From assembly GCA_016219515.1 (NCBI GenBank), contig JACRMU010000075.1:1-33719 (forward strand): 33,719 nucleotides of DNA, read 5' to 3'. Origin of the DNA: Deltaproteobacteria bacterium. Its GTDB lineage: Bacteria; Desulfobacterota; Deferrimicrobia; Deferrimicrobiales; Deferrimicrobiaceae. Below, one piece after another: positions 1-7,783 of this stretch. Both the position numbers and the translations under genes were made by a program. Positions within the stretch are counted from its first letter, which is position 1. Each line of letters starts with the position of its first letter. The notes under the pieces are model-generated. The model was given only the letters and a program-made list of their open reading frames with translations, was not told the origin of the DNA and searched no databases.

Positions 1-19
1 GAGTTCATGTTGGAACACG

Positions 20-113
20 TGGCGGAGAGGGAGGGATTCGAACCCTCGAGGCGGGTATAAGCCGCCTACGCGATTTCCAGTGGCGTTCCTTCGGCCAGCT
101 CGGACACCTCTCC
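20..113 (-). tRNA. tRNA-Ser (anticodon GGA)
   Basis: Read on the minus strand, this is a class II tRNA with acceptor GGAGAGG pairing with CCTCTCC, an encoded CCA end, a long variable arm built on GGCGG/CCGCC, and a GGTTCGAATCC T-arm. The anticodon loop CTGGAAA gives anticodon GGA, for serine UCC/UCU codons. The anticodon stem CGCCA/TCGCG has one C-C mismatch next to the innermost pair, which is unusual. The other two serine tRNAs here have perfect anticodon stems. Confidence 0.93.
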
Positions 114-174
114 GTACGAACGGCATTTACGCGCATCCGGGGACAAAGAACATGACGACTACATGTCAAATTAC

Positions 175-268
<94 letters not shown>

Positions 269-297
269 GACGTTTAACCCGCAATCTTTTTCGATAA

Positions 298-312
298 GGG
301 AGTAGGATTTGA
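298..312. repeat. 15-bp copy of tRNA-Ser 3' segment
   Basis: The 15-mer GGGAGTAGGATTTGA here is identical to bases 465-479, which form the 3' T-arm/acceptor part of the tRNA-Ser(TGA) gene on the same strand. The identity stops just before the T-loop would close, so this is a fragment and not a tRNA. It could be a remnant of a tRNA duplication or of integration at a tRNA 3' end; no integrase is nearby to decide. Confidence 0.6.
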
Positions 313-416
313 CCGATCAGATTCCGGCGTTCTCGCCTACATCCCCTCGGTCGCCTCGCCCGCCTGTCGGGCTCCGCAAGGTCGCCCTTTTCCTCCCTGT
401 TCGGTCGGCGGCGTGC

Positions 417-441
417 TCGGGTTCAAATCCCCGACCCTCCG
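417..441 (+). other. tRNA-like 3' half (T-arm plus acceptor strand), probably a remnant
   Basis: On the plus strand, TCGGG-TTCAAATC-CCCGA forms a T-arm-like hairpin followed by CCCTCCG, which resembles the 3' acceptor strand of a tRNA. The loop is 8 instead of 7 bases, and I find no matching CGGAGGG 5' acceptor strand or anticodon arm upstream within 100 bases. It is best read as a decayed tRNA piece in the opposite orientation to the three serine tRNAs. The rest of 269-457 shows no gene. Confidence 0.35.
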
Positions 442-457
442 CTGTCAAAAACACACC

Positions 458-545
458 TGGCGGAGGGAGTAGGATTTGAACCTACGGAGCGTTTCCGCTC
501 AGCGGTTTTCAAGACCGCCGCCTTCAGCCGCTCGGCCATCCCTCC
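458..545 (-). tRNA. tRNA-Ser (anticodon TGA)
   Basis: Class II tRNA on the minus strand with acceptor GGAGGGA/TCCCTCC, encoded CCA, a variable arm with GAGCG/CGCTC and a GGTTCAAATCC T-arm. The anticodon stem GCGGT/ACCGC closes the loop CTTGAAA, giving anticodon TGA for serine UCA-type codons. It is the first of three serine isoacceptors transcribed leftwards and has a TATAAA box just upstream of its 5' end. Confidence 0.95.
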
Positions 546-557
546 TTGAACCTTGTA

Positions 558-563
558 TTTATA
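558..563 (-). promoter_or_regulatory. Candidate -10 box for the tRNA-Ser operon
   Basis: On the minus strand the sequence TATAAA lies 12 bases upstream of the mature 5' end of tRNA-Ser(TGA), a suitable position for a sigma-70 -10 element. The -35 region is not convincing: CTGCCA is the nearest candidate and its spacing is long. Inferred from position and a single hexamer. Confidence 0.35.
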
Positions 564-683
564 CCAGAATTCCCTCGCCGGATGGCAGAAAAAACGGATC
601 GAAAATTGGAAATCGGGGAGCGGTGTGATACAAAGGAGGATGCCCCGGAAAGGGGGCTTATCGCTAAAAAGGCGGAATATTCC

Positions 684-1778
684 GTGAAATTCATCGACCT
701 GCAGGGCCAGTTTACGGCATACGAAGCCGAAATCCGCGAGCAGATCGACGCCGTCCTGAAAAGTGCCCAGTTTATTTTGGGACCCAAGGGGGCCGAGCTC
801 GAGCGTCTCCTGGCTTCCCATGTCGGCGCGAAACACGCGTTCGGCTGTTCCTCCGGGACCGACGCGCTCCTCCTTGCGCTGATGGCGTACGGCGTGGGGC
901 CGGGAGACGAGGTCCTCACGACGCCGTTCACCTTCATCGCCACGGCGGAGGTGATTGCGCTCACCGGCGCCACGCCGGTCTTCGTCGACATCGAGGAGCG
1001 AACCTACAACATCGATCCCCGGAAAATCGAAGCGGCCCTGACGAAAAACACGCGCGGCATCGTCCCCGTCAGCCTGTACGGGCAGTGCGCGGACCTCGAG
1101 TCGATCCTCAAGATCGCCTCGGAGTACGGCCTTTTCGTCATCGAGGACGGTTGCCAGTCCTTCGGAGCGGAAAGGAACGGCAGGCGTTCCTGCGGGTATC
1201 CGCAGGTCGGAACGACCTCCTTTTTCCCTTCCAAGCCGCTCGGCTGCTACGGGGATGGAGGGATGGCGTTCACCTCGGACGACGGCGTCGCCCACCGGAT
1301 ATCGGGGCTTCGCAACCACGGGCAGTGGGAGAGGTACCGCCACCGTGCGATCGGCATCAACGGGCGCCTGGACGAGCTCCAAGCCGCGGTGCTCCTGGCC
1401 AAGTTCCGCCATTTTCCCGGGGAGGTCGCGCGCCGCGCCGCCGCGGGCGCGCGCTATTCCGAGGCGCTGGCGGACGTCGTCACGGTTCCGGCGATCGCCC
1501 CCGGGAACACGCATGTCTATGCGCAATACTCGATACGGACTCCCCGCCGCGACGAGCTTGCAAAGCACCTCTCCGATAACGGGGTCCCCACGGCCATCCA
1601 TTACCCGGTCCCCCTGCACCGGCAGGAAGCCTTCGCCCACCTTGGATACGAAGAAGACGGTTTCCCCGTGTCCTCCGCGGTCTCCCGGGAGATCCTCTCG
1701 CTGCCGATGTCGGCGTTTCTCTCCCGCGAGGACCAGGACGAGGTGATCCGGCAGGTCCGCCGGTTCTTCGGGAAGTGA
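684..1778 (+). CDS. DegT/DnrJ/EryC1/StrS-family sugar aminotransferase (WbpE-like)
   Basis: Predicted PLP-dependent enzyme that transfers an amino group to a nucleotide-activated keto-sugar, in the cytoplasm, for surface polysaccharide synthesis. The fold-type I signature is clear: GTDALLLAL near the N-terminus, the VIEDGCQSFGA segment, and the PLP lysine in SFFPSKPLGCYGDGG (about residue 184). The stretches VSLYGQCAD and TSFFPSKPLGCYGDGG strongly resemble WbpE, which makes UDP-2-acetamido-3-amino-2,3-dideoxy-glucuronate. I prefer the GTG at 684 because homology begins there (VKFIDLQGQ) and the length (364 aa) then fits the family; the ORF itself stays open back to 546. The usual partners WbpA, WbpB and WbpD are not in the window, so the exact substrate is uncertain. 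First gene of the plus-strand LPS cluster. Confidence 0.9.
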   Translation: MKFIDLQGQFTAYEAEIREQIDAVLKSAQFILGPKGAELERLLASHVGAKHAFGCSSGTDALLLALMAYGVGPGDEVLTTPFTFIATAEVIALTGATPVFVDIEERTYNIDPRKIEAALTKNTRGIVPVSLYGQCADLESILKIASEYGLFVIEDGCQSFGAERNGRRSCGYPQVGTTSFFPSKPLGCYGDGGMAFTSDDGVAHRISGLRNHGQWERYRHRAIGINGRLDELQAAVLLAKFRHFPGEVARRAAAGARYSEALADVVTVPAIAPGNTHVYAQYSIRTPRRDELAKHLSDNGVPTAIHYPVPLHRQEAFAHLGYEEDGFPVSSAVSREILSLPMSAFLSREDQDEVIRQVRRFFGK

Positions 1779-1793
1779 TAATCTATTCCTCCC

Positions 1794-2858
1794 ATGCGCA
1801 CAGAGAGAAAGGCCCCTCCCGCGGCGCTGCTGGTGCGCGCCGTCAACTGGCTGGGGGACGCGGTGCTCACCACGCCGGCGCTGGGAGCGGTGCGGGAGGC
1901 CTATCCCTCGGCCCGGATCGTCCTTGCCGCCAGGCCCCTCGTGGCGGAGCTGTTCCGCCATCACCCGGACGTGGACGGGGTTCTCGTCTACGACAAGGCG
2001 GAAAGGCATTCGGGAGCGGCCGGGATGCTGCGGATGGCGTCGGAGCTGCGCCGCGAGCGGTTCGACGCCGCGCTTCTGTTCCAGAACGCCTTCGACGCGG
2101 CGTTGCTGGCGTTCCTCGCGGGAGTGCCGGAGAGAATGGGATATGCGACGGACGGGAGGCGCCTTCTCCTCACGCGGGCTATCCCCGTCGCGGAGGAGAC
2201 CCGGCGGCTGCACCACGCCGAATATTACCTGCGCCTTGTGTCCGGGCTGGGGATCCCCCTACCGGCTTCCCCGCGGATGCGGCTTGGGGTTACGCGCGAA
2301 GAGACGGACGCGATGGAGGAGAGGCTTGCCTCCCTCGGCATCCCGAAGGGGAAACGGGTCTTGGGGATCAATCCCGGCGCGACCTACGGCTCCGCGAAGC
2401 GGTGGTTCCCGGACCGATTCGCCTCGGTGGCGGATGCGCTCTCCGAGGAGTGGGGGGCTTCCGTCGTGCTGATGGGCTCGGCTCCGGAGCGCCCTCTCGC
2501 GGAGGAAATCGAGGCGGCGATGCGGGGGAAGCCCGTAAACCTCGCGGGGCGGACCTCCGTGAGGGAGTTGATGTCCCTCCTCTCCCGGTGCTCCTTCCTC
2601 GTGACGAACGACTCGGGCCCGATGCACATCGCGGCCGCGCTGGGGGTTCCGCTGGCGGCGATCTTCGGCCCGACCGACTGGCGGACCACGTCCCCCTGGA
2701 CCGGAAATGCCCGGATCGTCCGCGTTGGGGTCGACTGCTCCCCCTGCATGCTCCGGGAGTGCGACCGCGGCCATGAGTGCATGTCGGGGGTGACGGCGGA
2801 GATGGTCGTCGCGGCCGCCCGCGAGCTCTTCCCGGAGTCCCCGCGTGAAGCGGGCTGA
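1794..2858 (+). CDS. waaF: ADP-heptose:LPS heptosyltransferase II (GT9, WaaF-like)
   Basis: Predicted GT9 glycosyltransferase that adds the second L-glycero-D-manno-heptose to the LPS inner core on the cytoplasmic face of the inner membrane. It shows the N-terminal RAVNWLGDAVLTTPAL block, the central NPGATYGSAKRW motif of the nucleotide-sugar site (about residue 192) and the C-terminal NDSGPMHIAAALG and FGPTDW motifs typical of WaaF. The 354-residue length matches the family. A C-x2-C-x3-C-x5-C cluster follows near residue 310, as in the next gene. ATG 1794 lies 15 bases after the aminotransferase stop; the 3' end overlaps the next GT9 gene by 14 bases, suggesting coupling. Confidence 0.92.
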   Translation: MRTERKAPPAALLVRAVNWLGDAVLTTPALGAVREAYPSARIVLAARPLVAELFRHHPDVDGVLVYDKAERHSGAAGMLRMASELRRERFDAALLFQNAFDAALLAFLAGVPERMGYATDGRRLLLTRAIPVAEETRRLHHAEYYLRLVSGLGIPLPASPRMRLGVTREETDAMEERLASLGIPKGKRVLGINPGATYGSAKRWFPDRFASVADALSEEWGASVVLMGSAPERPLAEEIEAAMRGKPVNLAGRTSVRELMSLLSRCSFLVTNDSGPMHIAAALGVPLAAIFGPTDWRTTSPWTGNARIVRVGVDCSPCMLRECDRGHECMSGVTAEMVVAAARELFPESPREAG

Positions 2859-3924
2859 GTTTAGCCGGATCCTGGTCGTGAAGCTCTCCGCGCTGGGGGA
2901 CGTCGCGCACGCCCTGCCCGTGCTGGACTACCTCAGGAAAGCCGCCCCGGGGGCGCGCATCGACTGGGCGGTCGACCGCAGGTTCGCCGCGCTGCTCGAG
3001 GGGAACGAGGATCTCTTCCGGGTGGTGCCGCTCGACCTCAAGCGCTGGAAGCGGGAGTGGACCGCGGGCAGCGCAAGGAAAGAGGCCGCCGGCGCGGTCC
3101 GGGAGCTGCGGGAAGGAAACTACGACATCGCGTTCGACATCCAGGGGAACGCGAAGAGCGGGGTCGTCACCCGCCTCTCGGGCGCTCCCTTGAGATTCGG
3201 TTTCGACCGGCACGGGGTCCGCGAGGCGCCGAACCTGCTGTTCACGAACCGGAAGGTCGGTCTGCGCCCGGACGACCGGCACATCAGCCGGAAGCTGCTC
3301 CGGGTCGTCAGCGCCCCCTTCGGGGGGGAGTTCGATCTCGCCTCCCTGCGGACCGGCATCGCCACGACGGACGAGCAGGAGAGGCGCGCCGCCCAGGTCG
3401 TCCGGGACGCCTTTCCCGAGGCGGCGCCCCTCGTGGTCGTCCACCCGGGCACGACCTGGCAGACCAAGCGGATGGATCCGGATTTCTGGGCGGATGCGGC
3501 GCGCGCGCTGCGGCGGCGGTACCCCCGGATCGGGGTGTTCCTCTCTTGGGGAAGCGATGAAGAACGGAGGGAGGCGGAGGAGATTCTCCGCAGGGCGGGG
3601 CGCGGCATGGCGGTGCTGCCCAGGCTCTCCCTCAAGGAGCTGGCGGCCGTGTACCGGAGGTGCGGATTCCTCATGGCGCCGGACACGGGCCCGCTGCACG
3701 TCGCTGCGGCCGTGGGATGCAGGACGGTGTCCGTCTTCCGGGTGACCGACGGGAACCGGAATGCCCCGTACGGACCCGGCCACCGGTTTCTCCAGGCCCC
3801 GATGCCTTGCACCGCATGCCTCCGCAAGCGTTGTGCCCGGGACGCGGAGTGCCGGCGAAGCATCCCGCCGGAAGCGGCCGCGGAGGCGATGGCAACCCTC
3901 CTCGTGGAGATGCCCGGTGTGTAA
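2845..3924 (+). CDS. waaC: LPS heptosyltransferase I (GT9, WaaC-like)
   Basis: Predicted GT9 enzyme that transfers the first heptose from ADP-heptose to Kdo2-lipid A. The N-terminus has the ILVVKLSALGDVAHALP motif that distinguishes WaaC from WaaF; HPGTTWQTKRM (about residue 199) and PDTGPLHVAAAVG (about residue 278) form the donor site. At 359 residues it is normal length. It starts at GTG 2845 inside the end of waaF. The C-terminal Cys cluster C-x2-C-x3-C-x5-C matches the one in the neighbouring WaaF. Activity is assigned from family motifs; heptose position is inferred. Confidence 0.9.
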   Translation: MKRAEFSRILVVKLSALGDVAHALPVLDYLRKAAPGARIDWAVDRRFAALLEGNEDLFRVVPLDLKRWKREWTAGSARKEAAGAVRELREGNYDIAFDIQGNAKSGVVTRLSGAPLRFGFDRHGVREAPNLLFTNRKVGLRPDDRHISRKLLRVVSAPFGGEFDLASLRTGIATTDEQERRAAQVVRDAFPEAAPLVVVHPGTTWQTKRMDPDFWADAARALRRRYPRIGVFLSWGSDEERREAEEILRRAGRGMAVLPRLSLKELAAVYRRCGFLMAPDTGPLHVAAAVGCRTVSVFRVTDGNRNAPYGPGHRFLQAPMPCTACLRKRCARDAECRRSIPPEAAAEAMATLLVEMPGV

Positions 3925-3969
3925 ACCGATAAGGAACCGCCTTGCGGCGGCCGGGGGAATCGTCGCGGA

Positions 3970-5058
3970 ATGACACGGACGGTTCTGCACATCGTCGAGC
4001 CCACCCTCGAGTCCGAGGCGGGGCACTGCCACAGCTTCGTGTCGAGCTTCTGCGGGGCGGGGGAAAAGAGCGGATGCGAACTGCGCCTGTACGCCGGACG
4101 GAATGCGAAACTTCCGGGCCTGGAGAAAAGGGATGTGCGCGTGTTTCCGCATTTCCACAGGCGCCTTCGCCGCCCCCAGGCGTTCCTTCTTCTCCGCAAG
4201 CTGCTGCGCGAGCCCGGACGGATATTCCTTCCGACGGCCACGCGGATCGACCTTGCGTTTGCGCACCATGCGGCCGGCGGCCGCATACCGCCGGCCAAGG
4301 TTTACCTCTATTTTCACTGGTTCCGGCACAACGCGGGGAAAAGGAGCTTCCTTGTGCGGATGGCGGGATTGCAGCCCGACATCGTGGTGCTCGGCCCGAC
4401 CGAATCGGTCGTGGGTATTTTCCGGGAATGCGGGTTCGGGCGCGCCGAAACGGTGCCCTACCCGATCACTCCGGTGGAACCCGGCGTGCAGGCGGGGGAT
4501 CCGGATTTCCGTCACCTGCTTTTCGCGGGAGCCGCCCGCGCCGACAAGGGGTTCCCGGACCTGGTGAGCCTTGTGGCCTGGCTTCACGCGAGGGGAAAAA
4601 CCGTCCCGGTATCCCTCCAGGCGTCTCCCGACCACTACGGAAGGTTCGACGCGCGCATCCGGGCGGAGATGGATCGCCTGGTGAATATCGGCTATCCCCA
4701 CCTGAAGGTTCGCAGGGAAACCTTGCAGGGCGGAGAGTACAGGGAGCAGTTCCGGGGCGCGATCTGCCTCCAGCCCTATGCCCCGGCCGATTTCGCGGAT
4801 CGCATCAGCGGAGTCACCCTTGACGCCCTTTCCCTCGGCTGCCCGGTCGTGACGCTGAAGGGGACGTGGATGGGACGCGTGGTGGACCGTTTCGGGGCGG
4901 GGAAGGCCGTCGATGCGGCGGCGCCGGAGGTCCTTTTCGCGGGGGTGGAGGAGGTCCTTCGGGACTACGGGCGCTACTGCGGGAACGCGGCGCGCGCGGG
5001 CAGGGCGCTCCAGGAAGAGATGAACGCGAGCAGGCTGTTCGAAATCGTCACGGCCTGA
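3970..5058 (+). CDS. Glycosyltransferase, GT4-like
   Basis: Predicted GT-B-fold glycosyltransferase of 362 residues. The second half carries family-like elements: HLLFAGAARADKGFPDLV around residue 180, an ICLQPYAPADFADRISGVTLDALSLGCPVV segment of the donor-binding EX7E-like region (here with D at the first position), and a closing helix. The first half has no strong motif. It sits 45 bases after waaC and directly before a WaaE-like GT2 gene, so a role in LPS core assembly is likely. Donor and acceptor cannot be told from sequence. The start ATG 3970 fits with the preceding GCGGAA purine tract, though the Shine-Dalgarno is weak. Confidence 0.75.
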   Translation: MTRTVLHIVEPTLESEAGHCHSFVSSFCGAGEKSGCELRLYAGRNAKLPGLEKRDVRVFPHFHRRLRRPQAFLLLRKLLREPGRIFLPTATRIDLAFAHHAAGGRIPPAKVYLYFHWFRHNAGKRSFLVRMAGLQPDIVVLGPTESVVGIFRECGFGRAETVPYPITPVEPGVQAGDPDFRHLLFAGAARADKGFPDLVSLVAWLHARGKTVPVSLQASPDHYGRFDARIRAEMDRLVNIGYPHLKVRRETLQGGEYREQFRGAICLQPYAPADFADRISGVTLDALSLGCPVVTLKGTWMGRVVDRFGAGKAVDAAAPEVLFAGVEEVLRDYGRYCGNAARAGRALQEEMNASRLFEIVTA

Positions 5059-5078
5059 AGCGGTTTTCGAGGGGGGGC

Positions 5079-5858
5079 ATGAAAACATCGGATCGCCGTC
5101 CGGTAACCGCCGTCGTCATATCCTTCAACGAGAGCGGACGGATCGCCGGATGCCTGGAGTCCCTCGCCTGGGCGGACGAGATCGTGGTGGTCGATTCGGG
5201 AAGCGCGGACGGCACGCGGGAGATCGCCCTGCGCTACACAACGAAGGTATTCGAGGTGTCCTGGAAGGGGTTCGGCCCGCAGAAGCAGGCCGCCGTGGCG
5301 CGGGCGACCCACGACATGATCTTTTGCCTCGACTGCGACGAGCGCGCGACCCCGGAGCTGGCCGAGGAAATCGAGGGCGTATTGCGCGACGGCGGCGCTC
5401 CCCCCGCCTTCTCCGTCCCCCGACGGACGTTCCTGGGGAGCAAGGAGATCCGGCACTCGGGATGGTACCCCGACCGCACGGTGCGCCTGTTCGACCGGCG
5501 GCACGCCCGGTTCTCCGATCAGTCGGTCCACGAGCGCGTGATCGTGTCCGGGGCGACGGGACGCCTGAAGGGCCACATCCTCCACTACTCCTTCGACGGT
5601 TTCGCGGACATCCTCGTCAAGATGAACCGGTACACCGACCTCTCCGCGAGGGAGATGTTCGCATCGGGACGCAGAAGCCGCATTTCCGATATCACTCTTC
5701 GGCCGTTTCTCGCCTTCGCCAGGTCCTACCTGCTGCGGCTGGGATTCCTCGACGGCGTCGAGGGGCTGGAGATCGCGGCGGCCGCCGCGCTGCACGTCTT
5801 CGCGAAGTACGCCAAGCTGCGGGAGCTGGAGCGAAACCGGCCGGGGACGGGGCATTGA
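5079..5858 (+). CDS. GT2 family glycosyltransferase, WaaE/KdtX-like LPS core enzyme
   Basis: Predicted GT-A-fold inverting glycosyltransferase of 259 residues acting on the LPS inner core. The N-terminal half has VISFNESGRIAGCLESL, WADEIVVVDSGSADGT and the DxD-like FCLDCDERATPEL; the region RHSGWYPDRTVRLFDR followed by VHERV is characteristic of WaaE-type enzymes. The ORF is open from 4866, but homology starts at ATG 5079, which follows a GGGGGGG tract. It overlaps the next gene's TTG start by four bases. The acceptor sugar is inferred from the family. Confidence 0.88.
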   Translation: MKTSDRRPVTAVVISFNESGRIAGCLESLAWADEIVVVDSGSADGTREIALRYTTKVFEVSWKGFGPQKQAAVARATHDMIFCLDCDERATPELAEEIEGVLRDGGAPPAFSVPRRTFLGSKEIRHSGWYPDRTVRLFDRRHARFSDQSVHERVIVSGATGRLKGHILHYSFDGFADILVKMNRYTDLSAREMFASGRRSRISDITLRPFLAFARSYLLRLGFLDGVEGLEIAAAAALHVFAKYAKLRELERNRPGTGH

Positions 5859-7018
5859 CGGTTTTTCCGCGGCAATATCGGGAAAGGGACCCGGGGGGTC
5901 GCCCGCGGGTCGCCGTCGTGATCCCGAAGTACGGGCTGATCGGCGGAGGGGAGAGGTTCGCCGCGGAGCTGACGGAACGGCTCGCCCGGAAAGGGAAGTA
6001 CGAATTCCACGTCTTCGCCAACCGGTGGAGCTCCCGTTGCGAAGAAATCGTTTTCCACAAGATTCCCGCGATCCGGTTCCCAAGGTTTCTGCGGCCGATC
6101 GGCTTCGCCTGGTTCGCGGACCGCATGGCGGCCGAAGGGAAGTTCGACCTCGTGCATTCCCACGAGCGCATCTACCGCGCGGACGTGTTTTCGCTGCACT
6201 CCGTCCCGCACGCGGGCTGGGTCCGCGCCGTCCGCCGGAAACGCCCGTCCCTCTTCGACCTTGCGACCGTCTCCGTGGAGAAAAGGATGATGGAAAGCGG
6301 CGCCCGCTATTTTCTTCCCGTATCCACATTGGCGATGGAGGCGTTCGCCCGCGAATACCGCATCGATCCGTCGAGGTTCCGCGTGATGCATCCCGGCGTG
6401 GACGCGGGGATGTTTTCCCCGGCGGACCGTTCCTCCTGCCGGCTCGAGGTCCGGGCGCGCCACGGGATCGGCCCTTCGGAGACGATCGTCCTTTTCGTGG
6501 GGATGAACTTCGAGGTCAAGGGGCTGGATGGTATCATGGCTTCCGTGGCCAGGGCGAGGGAGATGCCCGGGGGGAGGAACCTCCTGCTGCTCGTCGTGGG
6601 CAAGGGGGACACGCGGAAGTACGAGAGGATCGCGCACGGGATGGGCATCGGCGACGCGGTGGTCTTCGCGGGGCCGCAGGCGCAAGGGGTCGAGCGTTAT
6701 TATCTCGCCTCCGACATCTTCATGATGCTCTCGAAGTTCGATACCTTCGGCATGGCCGTGCTGGAAGCGATGGCCGCCGGCTTGCCGGTGGTCATCAGCG
6801 GGGGCGTCGGCGCGAAGGACCTCGTGGAGAACGGGAGAAACGGGTTCGTGGTCGGGGACCCCGGGGACACGGATTCCGCCGCCGGGAGGATCGGCCTGCT
6901 GCTGGACGAGGATTTCCGGTTGCGCATGGGGCGGGAGGCGCTGCAAACCGCAAGGGAGAACCGCTGGGACAAGCTGGCGGAGACCGTCGAAGGGATCTAC
7001 GATGAAATGCTCGCCTGA
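5855..7018 (+). CDS. GT4 family glycosyltransferase, WaaG-like
   Basis: Predicted retaining GT-B glycosyltransferase of 387 residues. It has PKYGLIGGGERFAAEL at the N-terminus, the DLVHSHERIYRADVFSLH segment reminiscent of WaaG/RfaG, LFVGMNFEVKGLDGI in mid-protein, and the GT4 donor motif FDTFGMAVLEAMAAGLPVV near residue 295. WaaG adds the first glucose to the LPS outer core; sugar specificity here is inferred. No ATG or GTG precedes the conserved N-terminus, so I chose TTG 5855, which overlaps the TGA of the upstream GT2 gene (TTGA). The longer ORF back to 5150 is a shadow of that gene. Confidence 0.85.
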   Translation: MTVFPRQYRERDPGGRPRVAVVIPKYGLIGGGERFAAELTERLARKGKYEFHVFANRWSSRCEEIVFHKIPAIRFPRFLRPIGFAWFADRMAAEGKFDLVHSHERIYRADVFSLHSVPHAGWVRAVRRKRPSLFDLATVSVEKRMMESGARYFLPVSTLAMEAFAREYRIDPSRFRVMHPGVDAGMFSPADRSSCRLEVRARHGIGPSETIVLFVGMNFEVKGLDGIMASVARAREMPGGRNLLLLVVGKGDTRKYERIAHGMGIGDAVVFAGPQAQGVERYYLASDIFMMLSKFDTFGMAVLEAMAAGLPVVISGGVGAKDLVENGRNGFVVGDPGDTDSAAGRIGLLLDEDFRLRMGREALQTARENRWDKLAETVEGIYDEMLA

Positions 7019-7042
7019 CAGGCAACGATCGGGGCATGCGGA

Positions 7043-7783
7043 ATGAAACCGAAAATCTCCGTGATCCTCACCGCCTGGCTGCGTCCCCAGTACCTGGAGG
7101 AGCAGGTCAGGAAGGTGCTCGGCCAGACCGTGACGCCGCATGAGATCGTCCTCTGGTACAATAAGCCCCCCAAGGCGCTGGGCCTCCTCGAGCGCAAACA
7201 GCTGGTGAGCTTCGAGAACGACAAGCACGTCAAGAAGATCATTTGCGACCACAACTTCGGCATCATTCCGCGTTTCACCCTGGCATCGGCGCTGGAGGGG
7301 GAGTATGTCTGCATCTTCGACGACGACACGATCCCCGGGGAGCGCTGGTTCGAGAACTGCCTGAAGCATGTCGACCGCGAAAAGGTCATCTGCGGGACGA
7401 TCGGGCTCCGGTTCCTGTCGGGGACGATTTTGAAGACCCAAAAACCCAGGATGGGCTGGGAAGGAATGAACGAGACCCTGGAATACGTCGACCTCGTCGG
7501 ACACAGCTGGTTCTTCCGCAGGGAATGGGCCCGGTATTTCTGGGATGAGGATCCCCCCTGCCGGACGTTCGGGGAGGACATTCATTTCTGCGCGATGCTC
7601 CAGCGGCGCGGCATCCGCTCCGCATGCCCTCCCCATCCGAAGAGCGACCCGTCCCTGTGGGGATCGCTGAAGCCCGAGCGCGGCGTGGACCGGGTGGCGA
7701 TCAGCAGCACCGACCGGTCGGAGGATTACTGGAACGTCGTCCGGACCGAGATGGAGAACGGCTACAAGCCGATGCTGCTATGA
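7043..7783 (+). CDS. GT2-like glycosyltransferase
   Basis: Predicted GT-A-fold glycosyltransferase of 246 residues. It opens with ISVILTAWLRPQYLEEQV, has the DxD-type metal site CIFDDDTIPG near residue 93 and a later FGEDIHFCAMLQRRGI segment where the ED pair typically supplies the catalytic base. It sits 24 bases after the WaaG-like gene and its stop overlaps the ATG of the epimerase gene (ATGA), so it is probably part of the same operon. Substrate unknown; likely adds a sugar to LPS core or a surface glycan. Confidence 0.8.
   Translation: MKPKISVILTAWLRPQYLEEQVRKVLGQTVTPHEIVLWYNKPPKALGLLERKQLVSFENDKHVKKIICDHNFGIIPRFTLASALEGEYVCIFDDDTIPGERWFENCLKHVDREKVICGTIGLRFLSGTILKTQKPRMGWEGMNETLEYVDLVGHSWFFRREWARYFWDEDPPCRTFGEDIHFCAMLQRRGIRSACPPHPKSDPSLWGSLKPERGVDRVAISSTDRSEDYWNVVRTEMENGYKPMLL

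Noticed and set aside
336-445. tRNA-Sec or a complete plus-strand tRNA
   Set aside because: Only a T-arm-like hairpin and 3' acceptor strand can be found; no anticodon arm or matching 5' acceptor strand.
640-687. Short ORF after AAAGGAGG (ATG 640) before the aminotransferase GTG
   Set aside because: Its TGA overlaps the GTG at 684, hinting at a coupled leader peptide, but the Shine-Dalgarno abuts the ATG with no spacer, so initiation there is unlikely.
423-2216. 597-aa minus-strand ORF
   Set aside because: Antisense to a clear DegT aminotransferase and heptosyltransferase; arises from high GC content, with Arg/Pro-rich composition and no family motif.
2368-5088. 906-aa minus-strand ORF
   Set aside because: Overlaps waaF, waaC and a glycosyltransferase in antisense; composition is Arg/Pro/Gly-rich and shows no domain.
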